Of a stretch of DNA of 64,000 bases, positions 63,615-64,000 are shown piece by piece (positions within the stretch are counted from its first letter, which is position 1; every line of letters starts with the position of its first letter). This DNA is from Lujinxingia vulgaris (GTDB taxonomy: Bacteria > Myxococcota_A > Bradymonadia > Bradymonadales > Bradymonadaceae): assembly GCF_007997005.1 (NCBI RefSeq), contig NZ_VOSL01000036.1:1-64000 (forward strand). Reading direction: 5' to 3'. The translations under genes and the position numbers were made by a program. The notes under the pieces were generated by a model that did no database searches, had not been told where the DNA came from, and worked only from the letters and a program-made list of their open reading frames with translations.

Positions 63615-64000
63615 ATGAGCGATCTGCGCAAAGGAAGCTTCTTGATGGGCCGGGTGATCGCCGGCTTTTTCTATCTGATCATGGGCCTCAACCACTTCGG
63701 CGCCTGGGAGGCGCTGAGCGGCTATGCCGCCGACAAAGGCGTCCCATTTCCCTCTCTGGCGGTGGGGTTGAGTGGCGTGCTTCTGGTGATGGGAGGGGTG
63801 AGCCTGGCGCTGGGACTGCGCCCGCTGCTCGGGGTGATCTGCATCGTGGTGGCGCTTTTGCCGATTACGCTGATGATGCACAACTTCTGGGCGATCGATG
63901 ACGCGGTGGCCCGCCAGGTGGAGCTGACCTCGTTTCTGAAAAACGGGGGGCTGATCGGCTCGGCGTTGATCTTTCTAGCGCTGCGCGAGCCCTGGCCAAT
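63615..64000 (+). CDS. DoxX-like small membrane protein, partial at window end
   Basis: Runs off the right edge; 128 codons are visible. MSDLRKGSFLMGRVIAGFFYLIMGLNHFG opens with a hydrophobic helix, followed by helices at SLAVGLSGVLLVMGGVSLALG, LLGVICIVVALLPITLMMHNFWAI and GLIGSALIFLALREPW. This is the four-helix pattern of DoxX/DoxD-family proteins, whose function is unclear. A Shine-Dalgarno-like GGAGG precedes ATG 63615. Confidence 0.75.
   Translation, partial: MSDLRKGSFLMGRVIAGFFYLIMGLNHFGAWEALSGYAADKGVPFPSLAVGLSGVLLVMGGVSLALGLRPLLGVICIVVALLPITLMMHNFWAIDDAVARQVELTSFLKNGGLIGSALIFLALREPWP

Overview
This 64 kb window is high-GC and gene-dense and looks chromosomal. The sequence points to a member of the Myxococcota, most plausibly a Bradymonadales-like bacterium; that placement is inference. 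The supporting signs are an adjacent mglB-mglA polarity pair, Cys-rich surface lipoproteins with the ETDVDCGG-type motif common in myxobacterial relatives, a globin-coupled sensor kinase with an NtrC-type sigma-54 activator, TonB-dependent haem uptake with Fur-like operators of deltaproteobacterial form, and mostly housekeeping surroundings. No tRNA, rRNA, CRISPR array, cas gene, transposase or integrase was seen.

Layout. 0-12.7 kb: pyruvate phosphate dikinase, a 4'-phosphopantetheinyl transferase, an RpoH-like sigma factor, an oxygen/redox sensor kinase and sigma-54 activator pair behind a textbook -24/-12 promoter, a CBS protein, a lipoamide-dehydrogenase-like flavoprotein, a glutathione transferase, a YitT-type membrane protein and a small lipoprotein. 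13-28 kb: four paralogous Cys-rich lipoproteins (1683, 602, about 619+ and 882 aa) carrying 24, 4, 6 and 11 tandem thrombospondin-1-like repeats. They are interspersed with a lactate-oxidase-family enzyme and a BtuF-like binding protein. One paralogue has an in-frame TGA just before its signal-peptide core. 28-36.2 kb: a divergent haem acquisition locus (triple-domain HmuY and TonB receptor on the minus strand; HmuT, U, V and S on the plus strand) with three Fur-like operators between the two arms.

36.2-41.8 kb is the unusual region. It holds composite dispersed repeats, a truncated hemG-like remnant, a PhnA/YjdM protein, an unknown lipoprotein preceded by a 66-nt hairpin, and an approximately 0.73 kb tandem duplication. 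Each copy of the duplication encodes what looks like a large structured non-coding RNA ending in a Rho-independent terminator. Three hairpins per RNA share a nearly invariant core while their outer stems differ and covary. I recognise no known RNA family here, and this is my best candidate for an undescribed system.

41.8-64 kb returns to core functions: E3 and E2 of a 2-oxoacid dehydrogenase, thioredoxin, a TPR protein, topoisomerase I, a LarA-like protein, RecQ, an outer-membrane-type lipoprotein, an M20 amidohydrolase, YbaB-RecR, MglB-MglA, a MutS-like ATPase, CsrA, and a DUF4912 plus GH57 branching-enzyme pair. A DoxX-like membrane protein runs off the end.

Functionally, the window combines surface display (TSP1-like lipoproteins), haem scavenging, haem-based sensing and MglAB polarity. 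These would fit a surface-associated, possibly predatory lifestyle, but that link is inference only.
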